Assembly (NCBI GenBank): GCA_018242585.1
Contig: JAFEBQ010000012.1
Location: 303,163 to 367,162 of the forward strand
Direction of reading: 5' to 3'
Length of the DNA stretch: 64,000 bases
Source of the DNA: Planctomycetota bacterium
GTDB taxonomy: Bacteria > Planctomycetota > Planctomycetia > Pirellulales > PNKZ01
The translations under genes and the position numbers were made by a program. Positions 44,658 through 53,828 of this stretch are shown here, one piece after another (positions within the stretch are counted from its first letter, which is position 1; each line of letters starts with the position of its first letter). The notes beneath the pieces are model-generated. The model was given only the letters and a program-made list of their open reading frames with translations. It was not told the DNA's origin and did not search any database.

Positions 44658-47600
44658 TTAAGTGACGACCAATTCCTGGCCGCGCGTGGTGAGCAGCTTC
44701 TGCCCACCGGGCAACAGCCCATAGGCCAGCGCCAGCAGCTTCAACGGATGGATCGTCGGCTTGCTGGTCGCCTGTTCCATCTGCATCTTGCAGGCGCTGC
44801 ACTCGGTGGTACCGGCCAATGCGTTCGACGCCCGCAGCGCCGAAATCATCGGCCACCCGGCGCGGAGGCTGTTGCGGTAGTTCTTCCGCTTCAAGCCAAA
44901 CATACCGGCCATGCCCGAGCAACCACGATCGAGCTTCCGCACGACCAGCCCTGGGATCAGTCGGAGCAAGCTCTCACCCGGCGTGCCGGCTCCCAGCGCG
45001 CGCAAGTGGCACGGCTCGTGATAGTCGACCGCCACGCTCAGCGGCTTGAAGTCCAGCTTCAGGGCCCCTTGCGCGTGCAGCCCCCACAGATAGTCACAGG
45101 CCTCCTGCGTGTGCTGGGCCACTTGCCGCGTGTCGTCGTCGTCGAGCAGGGTCGGATACTCCTGCGTCAGGCACAACGCCGCCGAAGGCTCGCTGCAGAC
45201 GATGGTGTAACCCTGGCGAACCGCCTCGGCCAGCAACACGACGTTCTCGCGCGCCACGCGCCGCGCTTCGTCGATGGCGCCGATCGAGATCATGGCCATG
45301 CCTGACTGCGTCTGCTCGCCAGGCACATAGACCGACACGCCGTTGTGTTCCAGGACGGCCAGCAGCGCCTCGCCGATCTGTGGATCGTGGTAGTTGGCGT
45401 AGGTGTCGACAAAGTAGAGCACTTTGCGTCCGGTGCGACGCGACGGGCGTGTGAGCCGGCGTCGGTACGCGCGGCGCAGGAAGCTGCGCGAAGTAAACCG
45501 TGGTACTTTGCGGCCCTGGGCCAGTCCAAACGCTTTCTCCAGCAGCCAGCGCGCTTGCCGGTTGGACATGACCCAGTTGGCCAGTGGCGCGAACATTGAA
45601 CCAATGGCGCTAATCCAATCGAGCCGCGTCAGCACCCAATCACCCAGCCTGAGGCCGTCGTTCGCCACGTAGGCGGCCTTGGCCTCGATCATCAGCTTGG
45701 GAATGTCGATGCTCGCCGGACATTCGAGCCGGCACATCTTGCAATTGACGCACAAGTCGGCGACCTGCTTGAAGTCATCTTTCTCGATCGCCTCGGCGGG
45801 CATGTCGCCATTGACCAGCGAACGCATCAGGTTGGCCTTGGCCCGCGGCGACGCCTCTTCGGCAGGCGCGAAGCGGAACACCGGACACATCCGCGAGTCG
45901 GGCGCTTGCGAGCGACACGCCCCGCAACCGTTGCAATGGCGTGACAGATTGCCAATGTCGGCAGGCGTCCAATTCAAATGCAACGGCACAAACGTCCGCG
46001 GCGCCACGGCCGGTGTGGCGAGCACTGCTGGCGTCGTGACCGCTGGCTCGATTGTCTCTACTGGCGACGTCGGGGGGGCGGGCGGCTGCGGCGCCGCCAT
46101 CGGACGCAAGAACCGCGTCAACAACGTCGGGTCGTCGCCAATCACCTTACCCGGATTCAGGATGTTCTCCGGATCGAATATCTGTTTGATCTCGCGAAAC
46201 ACCCGGTACAGTTCGCCGTATTGCCGCTGGACGTAAGCAGTGCGGCTGAAACCAGCGCCGTGTTCGCCGCTAATCGTCCCGCGCACCGCGAACACCGCCT
46301 GGTACAGGTCGGCGGCCAGCGCCGCCATCAGCTTGACGTGAGCCGGATCGCCCAGGTCCAAGAACGGTCGCAGGTGCAACTGCCCATGACCCGCGTGGGC
46401 AAACAGCGTGGCCGTCACCTGATGTCGCTTGAGAATGTTCTGCATCTCGACCAGGAAGCTGGCCAGCGATTCGGGGGGCACCGCCATGTCTTCGACGAAC
46501 GGCACGGCCTTGGTCACGCCGCGCAAGCGATGCAGCGTGGGCGTAACCCGCCGGGCCAGTAGCCAGAAGAAGTCGATTTCTTCCACGCTGGTGGCCAGTC
46601 GCGTGTCGAAAGCGAACCGCTTTCGGTGGCGCACCCGGTCGACCAGCCGTCGCAGCCGGTCGCGCAGCTCGGTCGAGTTGTCGCTTTGCAATTCGACCAG
46701 CAGCACCGCTTCGGCCGTGTCCGGAATAATCGGGTCAAATCGCGGCTGGCTTTCCCGCGCCAGGCTCAAGTGCCGCCGATCCATCAGATCGCACGCCGCC
46801 GGCTGAAACGTCAAAATCTCGGTCACGGCCCGGGCGGCGCTTTCCAACGACTCGAACAACAGCAGCGCCACGGCGCGATGTTTCGGCGTCGGCTGCGTGG
46901 CCAGGGTCAGCTCGGTCGTCAGCGCCAGCGTCCCTTCCGAGCCGCACAAGATGCGCGCCAGGTCCAAATGGTGCCGCGTGTAGACATCGCTCAGTTGATA
47001 CCCACAGCGGTTCACCAGGCTGCGCGGCTGATGGCGGGCAATCACTTCGGCCTCGCGAGCCAGCAACTCGCCCAGGCGGTTGATCAGCTCGCGCTTGATG
47101 GGATCATGGTCGTGGCTGATCCCGTCTTCGAGCGGCTCACGACCGACTTCCATCGTGTGGCCGTTGGCCAGCACGACGCGCATGCCCAGCAAGTGCCGCC
47201 GGGCCGAGCCATATTTCAGCCAGTGGCTCCCCGAGCCGTCGAGCGCGATCACCGAACCCATCGTCGTCACGCCGGCGTTGGCCGGGTCGGGCCCAAACTG
47301 CCGCCCCTGGGGCCGGAGCAGTTCGTTCAACCGCTCGTAGACAACGCCCGGCTGGACGGTCACCTGCTCGGGCTCAATCCGCACCACGCGACGAAAGTGA
47401 CTGGAAAAATCGACGACGATCCCCGGTCCCAGCGACTCGCCCGCCAGCCCGGTTCCCGCGCCGCGCGGATGAATGGGCAAGTGGTTCTCGCGAGCGTATT
47501 GCACCAGCGCGATCACGTCGTCGGTCGAGCGCGGACGCACGATGGCCAGCGGCTTGACCTGGTACAGGCTGGCGTCGCTGGCGTACATCTGCAGGAAGAC

Positions 47601-47672
47601 TTCATCGCAATGGGCCTCGCCTTTCAGCAGCCCGCGCAAGTCTTCCTGGATTCGTTGTCGTTCAGGATCCAT
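44658..47672 (-). CDS. FAD-linked D-lactate/glycolate-type dehydrogenase fused to FeS subunit
   Basis: 1004 residues. The N-terminal PCMH-type FAD domain has VRPRSTDDVIALVQYARENHLPIHPRGAGTGLAGESLG and NAGVTTMGSVIALDGSGSHWLKYG. A GlcD-like cap domain extends to about 520, followed by a Pro/Ala/Thr-rich linker. Two 4Fe-4S motifs follow: CNGCGACRSQAP near 578 and CVNCKMCRLECPASIDIPK near 640. The GlpC-like C-terminus has CCG-type cysteine clusters (DYHEPCHLRALG, GCSGMAGMFG, GTTECSACKMQ). Such fusions oxidise D-2-hydroxyacids and pass electrons to quinones. The exact substrate cannot be read from sequence. Confidence 0.88.
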   Translation of the reverse strand: MDPERQRIQEDLRGLLKGEAHCDEVFLQMYASDASLYQVKPLAIVRPRSTDDVIALVQYARENHLPIHPRGAGTGLAGESLGPGIVVDFSSHFRRVVRIEPEQVTVQPGVVYERLNELLRPQGRQFGPDPANAGVTTMGSVIALDGSGSHWLKYGSARRHLLGMRVVLANGHTMEVGREPLEDGISHDHDPIKRELINRLGELLAREAEVIARHQPRSLVNRCGYQLSDVYTRHHLDLARILCGSEGTLALTTELTLATQPTPKHRAVALLLFESLESAARAVTEILTFQPAACDLMDRRHLSLARESQPRFDPIIPDTAEAVLLVELQSDNSTELRDRLRRLVDRVRHRKRFAFDTRLATSVEEIDFFWLLARRVTPTLHRLRGVTKAVPFVEDMAVPPESLASFLVEMQNILKRHQVTATLFAHAGHGQLHLRPFLDLGDPAHVKLMAALAADLYQAVFAVRGTISGEHGAGFSRTAYVQRQYGELYRVFREIKQIFDPENILNPGKVIGDDPTLLTRFLRPMAAPQPPAPPTSPVETIEPAVTTPAVLATPAVAPRTFVPLHLNWTPADIGNLSRHCNGCGACRSQAPDSRMCPVFRFAPAEEASPRAKANLMRSLVNGDMPAEAIEKDDFKQVADLCVNCKMCRLECPASIDIPKLMIEAKAAYVANDGLRLGDWVLTRLDWISAIGSMFAPLANWVMSNRQARWLLEKAFGLAQGRKVPRFTSRSFLRRAYRRRLTRPSRRTGRKVLYFVDTYANYHDPQIGEALLAVLEHNGVSVYVPGEQTQSGMAMISIGAIDEARRVARENVVLLAEAVRQGYTIVCSEPSAALCLTQEYPTLLDDDDTRQVAQHTQEACDYLWGLHAQGALKLDFKPLSVAVDYHEPCHLRALGAGTPGESLLRLIPGLVVRKLDRGCSGMAGMFGLKRKNYRNSLRAGWPMISALRASNALAGTTECSACKMQMEQATSKPTIHPLKLLALAYGLLPGGQKLLTTRGQELVVT

Positions 47673-47752
47673 TCGAGCGATCGTCTTCCGCGGCCCGTTG
47701 ACCTCTGCCCGCCAATCACAACTTGTCGTAGGACGTGCCCTTGGTCGTCACG

Positions 47753-48214
47753 TCAGGCCTTGCTCGCCAGACGAGCAGTTTGTTGCCGGTAGCGTTCGTG
47801 AATCGTCAAGTCGAACGAGCCATGCCGGTCGATGTTGACGCCCCCGCGATATTGCGCGTTGCACCGATAACAGGTCAGGTTCTCTCCCACCAGAAAATAC
47901 GCGGCAAAGTCCGCCAGCGCCGTGGCCATCAGAATGCCGTAGGTCCAGTAAATCTGATAGTAGTACCAGGTCACGGTGCTGAGCGCCAGCCCGACCACCA
48001 CGATCGTCACACCCAGCCGCTGCGAAAAATCCTTGCGGACGAACAGGTCGCTGCTGGGACAAACTAGGCATCGAGTGACGCTGTCGACTTGAATCGCCCC
48101 AGCGGGAACCTGATACTCGACGTGACAATGGGGACAGGCCAAGGCCTCGGTCGAATCATCGAATTCAACCCGCGCCGAGTGCTGACATTTGGCACAATCG
48201 AAAGTTACGTTCAT
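47753..48214 (-). CDS. Zinc-ribbon membrane protein, unknown
   Basis: 153 residues. Four CxxC pairs (CAKC, CPHC, CLVC, CYRC) suggest two zinc ribbons, one in the N-terminal 60 residues and one split around the membrane part. Two hydrophobic segments (about 70-88 and 92-108) lie between. Function unknown. It begins 7 bp after the end of the membrane protein gene that follows folE, so the three are probably one operon. Confidence 0.65.
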   Translation of the reverse strand: MNVTFDCAKCQHSARVEFDDSTEALACPHCHVEYQVPAGAIQVDSVTRCLVCPSSDLFVRKDFSQRLGVTIVVVGLALSTVTWYYYQIYWTYGILMATALADFAAYFLVGENLTCYRCNAQYRGGVNIDRHGSFDLTIHERYRQQTARLASKA

Positions 48215-48221
48215 CGGTTCA

Positions 48222-49037
48222 TCATAGCGTAAGTCCGCTCACGCTCGAAAGTAGCAGGCTGCAGAGTTCCCCCAGGAAGACGAAGATCACCGACACGTAC
48301 AAAATGCCAGTGGCGCTCTGTGTATTGGGAATCCGCAGCGTCAGCCAGGCCATCACGCCGGTAACCGCCGTGCCGGCAATGCCCGTCAGCCAGCGGAGCC
48401 AGAGCATCCAATACTGGGTCGATTCGGGCAGCAAGTTTTCGTCGACCGCATGCCAAAGCCCTAGCCCTGACGCGGCCGCGCGCAGCGCCACGGCGAGCAT
48501 CATCCCCCCGATCAACAGCCGCAGCGGCGCAAGCTTCATACCCGGCGCATTCAAGTACCAGTGTCCCAGCAGCATCGCCGCGAGTGTCGTCCCGAGCAGC
48601 AACCCCGACGTGGCGGCATCAAACAGGCGAAGGCCAACATGCCCCCCCGCTGACTCGGGCATAGCCAAAAACAACCCCAGCGCCGACAACACGGCCGTAG
48701 TCATCAGCGCGAATCGCCCGCCGCCTGGGCTTTCGTACAACCAGGCCGCGGCCGACGCATAGGCCGCCAACGCGCCGACCAGCGGCGGCCACACGTATAG
48801 CGGCGCTTCGTCCGGAGCGCTCAGCGCCACCAGTGTGGCCAGCGCTTCAAGCCCCAGCACCACGTACGAATTGTTGCGAAAGTAGCCGCTGGTCACCGAC
48901 CGGGGCGAGACGATGGTCATCGCGGCGCAAAAGCCGAACGCCAACCGCAGCAGAAACTGGCTCAACGTCAACACAACAACCACCGCCCGCCAGGGATCAT
49001 GAAACCGGCCGTCACACGCGCCCGCGCGGCGCGTCAA
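48222..49037 (-). CDS. Polytopic membrane protein, unknown
   Basis: About 271 residues from TTG at 49037; several later in-frame GTG codons near WRAVVVVLTL make the start uncertain. Seven or eight hydrophobic segments cover most of the length; loops carry few charged residues. No family recognised. It follows folE by 12 bp and precedes the zinc-ribbon protein by 7 bp on the same strand. Confidence 0.6.
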   Translation of the reverse strand: MTRRAGACDGRFHDPWRAVVVVLTLSQFLLRLAFGFCAAMTIVSPRSVTSGYFRNNSYVVLGLEALATLVALSAPDEAPLYVWPPLVGALAAYASAAAWLYESPGGGRFALMTTAVLSALGLFLAMPESAGGHVGLRLFDAATSGLLLGTTLAAMLLGHWYLNAPGMKLAPLRLLIGGMMLAVALRAAASGLGLWHAVDENLLPESTQYWMLWLRWLTGIAGTAVTGVMAWLTLRIPNTQSATGILYVSVIFVFLGELCSLLLSSVSGLTL

Positions 49038-49049
49038 CGCGCCAGGTCA

Positions 49050-49694
49050 TTACTTCGTGTGACCGTAGATCAGGTTCATGATCTCGGCGCGGCTCGACAC
49101 GTGCGAGCGGAAGATGCCGCGCATGGCCGAGGTGACGCAGACGCTCCCGGGCTTGCGAATGCCGCGAATGGTCATGCAACTGTGTGAGGCCTCGATGACC
49201 ACCGCCACCCCCTTGGCGTCGAGTTCCTCGACCAGCAGGTCGGCAATCGTCTCGGTCATTCGCTCTTGCACCTGCGGGCGCCGGGCCACCGCTTCGACCA
49301 CGCGGGCCAATTTGCTCAGACCGATCACGCGCCCATTCGGCAGGTAACCGATATGCGCCTGGCCAATGAACGGCAACATGTGATGCTCGCACATGCTGTT
49401 GAAGCTGATATTCTTGACCAGCACGACCTCGTCGTACTTCTCGGTGAAGAACTTTTTCAAGTACCGGCGCGGCTCGTCGTGCAAGCCACCAAACAGCTCG
49501 GCATACATCCGGGCCACGCGGGCCGGCGTTTCGCGCAGGCCTTCCCGATCGGGATCCTCGCCGACCGCGGCCAGGATTTCGCGCACCGCGCGTTCGATGC
49601 GGGCATGGTCAATGGCGGTGGCCGCCGCAGCCGAGTTGCCAGCCGGTTCGTCCAATTCGCCGGCCAGACTGCCGTGCATGTTCGAGTCGCTCAT
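49050..49694 (-). CDS. folE: GTP cyclohydrolase I
   Basis: 214 residues from ATG at 49694 (a GTG two codons upstream is possible). The zinc site is intact: Cys and His in [12 protein letters not shown] and Cys in SHSCMTIRG. Other family blocks: [45 protein letters not shown]. The enzyme converts GTP to 7,8-dihydroneopterin triphosphate, the entry to folate and other pterins and the substrate of PTPS-family enzymes such as that at 9887. The N-terminal 30 residues are a variable extension. Confidence 0.97.
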   Translation of the reverse strand: MSDSNMHGSLAGELDEPAGNSAAAATAIDHARIERAVREILAAVGEDPDREGLRETPARVARMYAELFGGLHDEPRRYLKKFFTEKYDEVVLVKNISFNSMCEHHMLPFIGQAHIGYLPNGRVIGLSKLARVVEAVARRPQVQERMTETIADLLVEELDAKGVAVVIEASHSCMTIRGIRKPGSVCVTSAMRGIFRSHVSSRAEIMNLIYGHTK

Positions 49695-49772
49695 GGTCAC
49701 TCGCGAGATATTTTCAAAGGGTGCGAAAGGATGGGCGCGCCAGGTTCGATCGCCGCGTGTCAGTGAGTTTCG

Positions 49773-50159
49773 TTACGCCGGCGGCGGGTCGAGATGGATT
49801 TCCGGGATTAGCTCGGGATCGATTTCCAGGTTGGGAAAGGTTTCGGTCGCCGCCACGACTTCGGCAAAACATTGCTTCATTTGGGCGGTGAACTTGTCGA
49901 GGTCCAGCCCCATGTGCCGCGGTCGATACGGCTCGAGGTAGCCCATCGAACCGTAAAAAACCTTCTTGGCCCCGCGGATGTTGCCGTTGCCAAAATGGTG
50001 CAAGGCCACGGCCGCTTGAATCAACCCCTGTAAAAACTTGCGGGACGGCCCGAAGTCGGCCTGCCAGAGTTCTTCCCAGGCTTCATGGCTTTCAAAGAAA
50101 TCACAAACATTAAACAGCTCGATTCCCTTTAGGTAGAGCGGGTCGTACGTGTCAGACAT
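49773..50159 (-). CDS. DUF309 family protein
   Basis: 128 residues from ATG at 50159. It has the DUF309 pattern: YDPLYLKGIELFNVCDFFESHEAWEELW, then FLQGLIQAAVALHHFGNGNIRGAKKVF and YLEPYRP. The HExxE-like helix (ESHEAWEELW) is the family hallmark; the biochemical role is not known. The frame is open over 100 codons upstream without similarity and across a likely -10 element, so that extension is rejected. Confidence 0.88.
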   Translation of the reverse strand: MSDTYDPLYLKGIELFNVCDFFESHEAWEELWQADFGPSRKFLQGLIQAAVALHHFGNGNIRGAKKVFYGSMGYLEPYRPRHMGLDLDKFTAQMKQCFAEVVAATETFPNLEIDPELIPEIHLDPPPA

Positions 50160-50488
50160 TGGGCTTCTCAGATCGATGCGAACCGGAACGTCGCAACTGG
50201 GAATCGGCGTAGGAACCACCATTATAGCGCCGCCGGGCGACCGACGACAGACTCGCCCCACGGCGTAAAGCCCGCGGCGGAAAACCCGGTAAACCTTACC
50301 AACTTGCCCAGCGAGTCTGCCGACCGTGGCGAACGGACAGGTGGTACGTCCGGGAATGGCCTCGTGATTTTTTCGGATTCTGTTACGGCAGCTAGAACCG
50401 GCCATTGGCTTTACATACGATGAGGACTGACGCCGCCGATCCCTGGGCAAAGGTTTCGCGGCTCGAGCATCGCAGGCAAGGAGCAATC
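50160..50488. other. 329-bp divergent region between DUF309 gene and glgC
   Basis: No gene seen. On the minus strand TATAAT at 50226-50221 is a likely -10 for the DUF309 gene, with only a weak -35. I could not define a glgC promoter; AAGGAG directly before the glgC ATG is its ribosome site. Confidence 0.5.
50221..50226 (-). promoter_or_regulatory. Probable -10 element for the DUF309 gene
   Basis: Perfect TATAAT on the minus strand 61 bases before the ATG. The -35 region at 17-18 bases upstream matches poorly. Confidence 0.4.
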
Positions 50489-51775
50489 ATGTCGAATGTT
50501 GTGGCAGTCGTGCTCGGGGGCGGCCGCGGTACCCGGCTTTATCCGTTGACCAAGTTCCGGGCCAAGCCGGCCGTACCGCTGGCGGGGAAGTACCGGCTGA
50601 TCGACATTCCGTTGTCGAATTGCTTGAACAGCGATATCAATCGCATCTACGTGCTGACCCAGTTCCTGTCGGTCAGTTTGCACCGACACATCCGTCGCAC
50701 CTACAACTTCGACCCGTTCAGCGGCGGCTTTGTCGAATTGCTGGCCGCTCAACAAACGAACGACGCCACCGACTGGTATCAAGGAACCGCCGACGCGGTA
50801 CGGCAGCACCTCCGCTACCTGCAGCAGCCGGGCATTGACTATGTGCTGATCCTGTCGGGCGATCAGCTCTATCGGATGGACTATCGGCAGATGCTCAAGA
50901 CGCATCAAGAGAGCAACGCCGACGTCACCATTGCCGCGTTGCCGGTCGATCGCTCGCAAGCGGCCGGCTTTGGCATCATGCGTCTGAACGACGAAGGGCG
51001 CGTGATGGGCTTCCTGGAAAAGCCCAAGACCGAACAGGAACTCGAACACGTCCGAACCGACCCGGCCTGGATCGAAGCGCGCGGCATTCCCAGCCGCGGA
51101 CGCGATTGCCTGGCCAGCATGGGCATCTATCTGTTCAATCGAGACAAGCTCGTTGATCTGCTGAGCAAAACCGACTACCACGATTTTGGCAAGGAAATCT
51201 TTCCGACGTCGATCCGCACCAACCGCGTGCAGGTCCACCTGTTCGACGGCTATTGGGAAGACATCGGGACGATCAAGGCGTTTTACGACTCCAACCTGCA
51301 ATTGTGCCAGGCCAATCCCGAGTTCGACATGATGGCGGCGGCCGGCGCGATCTACACTCGCGCCCGGTTCCTGGCGGCGTCGCAGGTCTCGGGCGCGACG
51401 ATCAAACGCAGCCTGATCAGCGACGGCTGCACGATCGACGAAGGGGCCGTCATCGAGAACAGCATCATTGGCCTGCGCTGCGTCATCGGCAAGAACGTCA
51501 CGATTCGCAATTCGATCGTGATGGGCAACGACATGTACCAGATGCCCGAGGAAATCGAGGCCGACAAGAAGACCGGCAGGCCGCTGCTGGGCATCGGCGC
51601 CGGCACGTTGATCGATGGCGCGATCATCGACAAGAACTGTCGTGTCGGGTCGAACGTCCGCATCAAGAACGACCGGCACGTCCAGGAGACGCCCGACAGC
51701 GACATCGCGTTGATCCGCGACGGCATCGCAATCGTCCCCAAGGACGCCACGGTTCCCGACAATTGGCATTTCTAA
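50489..51775 (+). CDS. glgC: Glucose-1-phosphate adenylyltransferase
   Basis: 428 residues from ATG at 50489, with AAGGAG 6-8 bases upstream; a 28-codon upstream extension has no similarity. Signatures: VLGGGRGTRLYPLTKFRAKPAVPLAGKYRLIDIPLSNC (substrate pocket), WYQGTADAVRQ, LILSGDQLYRMDY (nucleotide-binding Asp), GFLEKPKT, and a C-terminal left-handed beta-helix with IENSIIGLRCVIGKNVTIRNSIVMGND. It makes ADP-glucose for glycogen synthesis. No other glg gene is in the window. Confidence 0.96.
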   Translation: MSNVVAVVLGGGRGTRLYPLTKFRAKPAVPLAGKYRLIDIPLSNCLNSDINRIYVLTQFLSVSLHRHIRRTYNFDPFSGGFVELLAAQQTNDATDWYQGTADAVRQHLRYLQQPGIDYVLILSGDQLYRMDYRQMLKTHQESNADVTIAALPVDRSQAAGFGIMRLNDEGRVMGFLEKPKTEQELEHVRTDPAWIEARGIPSRGRDCLASMGIYLFNRDKLVDLLSKTDYHDFGKEIFPTSIRTNRVQVHLFDGYWEDIGTIKAFYDSNLQLCQANPEFDMMAAAGAIYTRARFLAASQVSGATIKRSLISDGCTIDEGAVIENSIIGLRCVIGKNVTIRNSIVMGNDMYQMPEEIEADKKTGRPLLGIGAGTLIDGAIIDKNCRVGSNVRIKNDRHVQETPDSDIALIRDGIAIVPKDATVPDNWHF

Positions 51776-51816
51776 GCAGTGAAGCTTGATTATGTACGTC
51801 AGACTCCTGGCGTCCG

Positions 51817-51845
51817 CCCTAGCCCCTAATCCCTAGCCCCTAGCC
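51817..51845. repeat. Heptanucleotide array CCCTAGC x4
   Basis: Units CCCTAGC, CCCTAAT, CCCTAGC, CCCTAGC in tandem in the glgC-yraN gap, ending 9 bases before the yraN ATG. Its complement GCTAGGG is close to the GGGACTA units found after the kinase gene. Confidence 0.85.
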
Positions 51846-51853
51846 TCTCTTTC

Positions 51854-52279
51854 ATGCGCTGGCTCGCCGAGCAGCTCGCGCGCTGGTTACGCCGCCCGCC
51901 GGTGCCGTTGGGCTTGCGCGGCGAGCGCTGGGCCGCGAAGTTCCTGCGTCGTCAGGGCTATCAGATCGTGGCTCGCGGCCAGCGCACCCGAACCGGTGAG
52001 ATCGACCTGGTGGCCGTCGAAGGTCGCACGCTGGTGTTCGTCGAAGTGCGCACTCGCAGTTCGGTCGATCACGGCACGCCCCTCGATACGATCGGCCCCG
52101 AGAAGCAACGCCGCGTCACCCGCGCGGCGCTCGGCTACCTCAAACGGTTCGGGCTGCTGGGGCAGGCGACGCGATTCGACGTCGTCGCTCTCACCTGGCC
52201 GGTCGAGGCCCGCGAGCCGACGGTCGAGCACATTCGCGACGCATTCCCCGCCGTCGGGCCGCAAGGGCTATACAGCTAG
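51854..52279 (+). CDS. YraN/UPF0102 family nuclease-like protein
   Basis: 141 residues. UPF0102 pattern: LGLRGERWAAKFLRRQGYQIVARGQRTRTGEIDLVAVEGRTLVFVEVRTR, which contains the GEIDLV...FVEVK-like residues of a restriction-endonuclease-type active site (Glu, Asp and Glu-x-Arg/Lys). Cellular role not settled. The tandem heptanucleotide array ends just before its start and may overlap the ribosome site. It converges with fhcB with a gap of only 4 bp. Confidence 0.9.
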   Translation: MRWLAEQLARWLRRPPVPLGLRGERWAAKFLRRQGYQIVARGQRTRTGEIDLVAVEGRTLVFVEVRTRSSVDHGTPLDTIGPEKQRRVTRAALGYLKRFGLLGQATRFDVVALTWPVEAREPTVEHIRDAFPAVGPQGLYS

Positions 52280-52283
52280 CGTA

Positions 52284-53648
52284 CTATCCGCCTCGTCGTA
52301 TGAGCGCCGTCAGTCGCGTGAGGATTTCCTCGTCGCTCAAAAGCTCGCTCGACAGCACCGGCCTTAGCGGCAACGGCACTTCGTCCATGCGGTGAACCGT
52401 GCCACCGACCGACACGCCATAGGGTGCCGTGGCCAGCGCGATGCGCGCCTCGCGACGTGTGGCTGTGTCGCGACTGTCGATGCAAATCACCGGCAACTTG
52501 GCGAGCGCCTGTCGCGCCCGCTCGGGCCAGTCGGCCAGTGGATCGGCCGCGACGACCAGCACCACGTCGACTTCCCCTCGCTCGACCAGTTCGACGGCCG
52601 AGAACTCGCGACCGTTGTAGCGGGGAAACCCGCGGGCCAGGTTGACGGCAAATGGGTAGCCGGTCTGCCAGAGGATCACATCGTCGGCCCCTGCCGACCC
52701 GGCCGCGGCGCGAAGCGGCGTACAAACCGCGCGGGTGTGAGCGTTCAAGTCGCAGGCCAGCGCTTCAATCGCTTCGATGTTCAGCTCACGCCCCGGCCCA
52801 GCCGGCAATTCTTCGTCGAACACCAGGACGCCAAAGCTGGCTTGCTTTAAACGCTCGGCCAGCGTGCGCCACACGTCGAGCGCCACGCCCGTCTGACGCA
52901 ACACCGTCGCTGCGTCCAGGGGCAGCCCGCGCACCAAGGCGCGCAAGGTCCAGAGCGCCTCGAAATCACGCCCTTCGGCCAGCGCGATAAACTCGTCGGC
53001 GCGCTCGGCCGTCGCGGTGCGCTCGGCGCCGATCACGATGCAGTATCGGTTGCGACGCCCCCCGGGCAGGAACTCACCGGGGGCGTCGAGCGAGTAACGC
53101 TCGAAGTAGCGCGGATGCGAAATCGCTGGGTCGCAGCGCCAAAACACGATCACGTCGCCGCGATGCCGGACCTCGCCCAGCGAGCAGGTCACCTCGCCGA
53201 CGGCGTTTAGCGCCATGCCGGTCGGCCCATGTTGATGGCTGGTCGGCGTATCGAGGACCGCCCCCAGTTCGTCGGCAAGGGCCACCGCCTGACGCTGGGC
53301 TTCGCAGTTCGTTTCGCTCAGGCCATAGATCAGCGGCGACGTCGCGTTCGACAGCAACTTGGCCGCCTCGGCCAGAGCCGTTTCGAGCGTGGCCGGCCGA
53401 CCGTTGATCTGAACCGGGGTCGCATCGCGCGCGGCCGTTACAGCGTTTCCAAACCACTCGCGCGCCAAGTCACAATTCACCGACAGTTCGACAATCGCCC
53501 CGTCGCGTGTGCCAATGGTCAGGTCGTCACACACGCAGCCACAACCGGTGCAGGGGACGTCGACCACTTGCGGTGCATCGGCCGGCTGGCCATTGCCGGC
53601 AGCCGGAGTGGTGGTGGAAGAACCAATGGCAGTCTTGGCGGAAGGCAA
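52284..53648 (-). CDS. fhcB: Formyltransferase/hydrolase complex subunit B (FwdB/FmdB-like)
   Basis: 454 residues from TTG at 53648 (GTG at 53567 is a possible later start). The N-terminal CTGCGCVCDDL (Cys33, 36 and 40) resembles the 4Fe-4S motif of formylmethanofuran dehydrogenase subunit B. GLSETNCEAQRQAVALADELGAVLDTPTSHQHGPTG follows, a region where archaeal FwdB has its metal-ligand Cys or Sec; whether Cys115 is equivalent needs alignment. Later blocks: VIVFWRCDPAISHPRYFERYS and VLVVAADPLADWPERA. In bacteria the Fhc complex hydrolyses formyl-tetrahydromethanopterin-derived groups to formate and lacks the redox metal. fhcA, C and D are not adjacent. Confidence 0.87.
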   Translation of the reverse strand: MPSAKTAIGSSTTTPAAGNGQPADAPQVVDVPCTGCGCVCDDLTIGTRDGAIVELSVNCDLAREWFGNAVTAARDATPVQINGRPATLETALAEAAKLLSNATSPLIYGLSETNCEAQRQAVALADELGAVLDTPTSHQHGPTGMALNAVGEVTCSLGEVRHRGDVIVFWRCDPAISHPRYFERYSLDAPGEFLPGGRRNRYCIVIGAERTATAERADEFIALAEGRDFEALWTLRALVRGLPLDAATVLRQTGVALDVWRTLAERLKQASFGVLVFDEELPAGPGRELNIEAIEALACDLNAHTRAVCTPLRAAAGSAGADDVILWQTGYPFAVNLARGFPRYNGREFSAVELVERGEVDVVLVVAADPLADWPERARQALAKLPVICIDSRDTATRREARIALATAPYGVSVGGTVHRMDEVPLPLRPVLSSELLSDEEILTRLTALIRRGG

Positions 53649-53828
53649 ACGACAGGTCCAGGTTGGAAGTTGCAGCGGGTTCGCGAGCCCTCCCAGTATA
53701 CCCCAAATCGCCGCACACTCCTGCGCCGTGGAGTCCGCCGATTGGCGGTCTGTAACGCCATCGCGTTATCATGGTGTCAGCTCCCGCCACCCGCCCGCAT
53801 CGCCCCCCTCGCCGAAAGGGCCCTTGCC

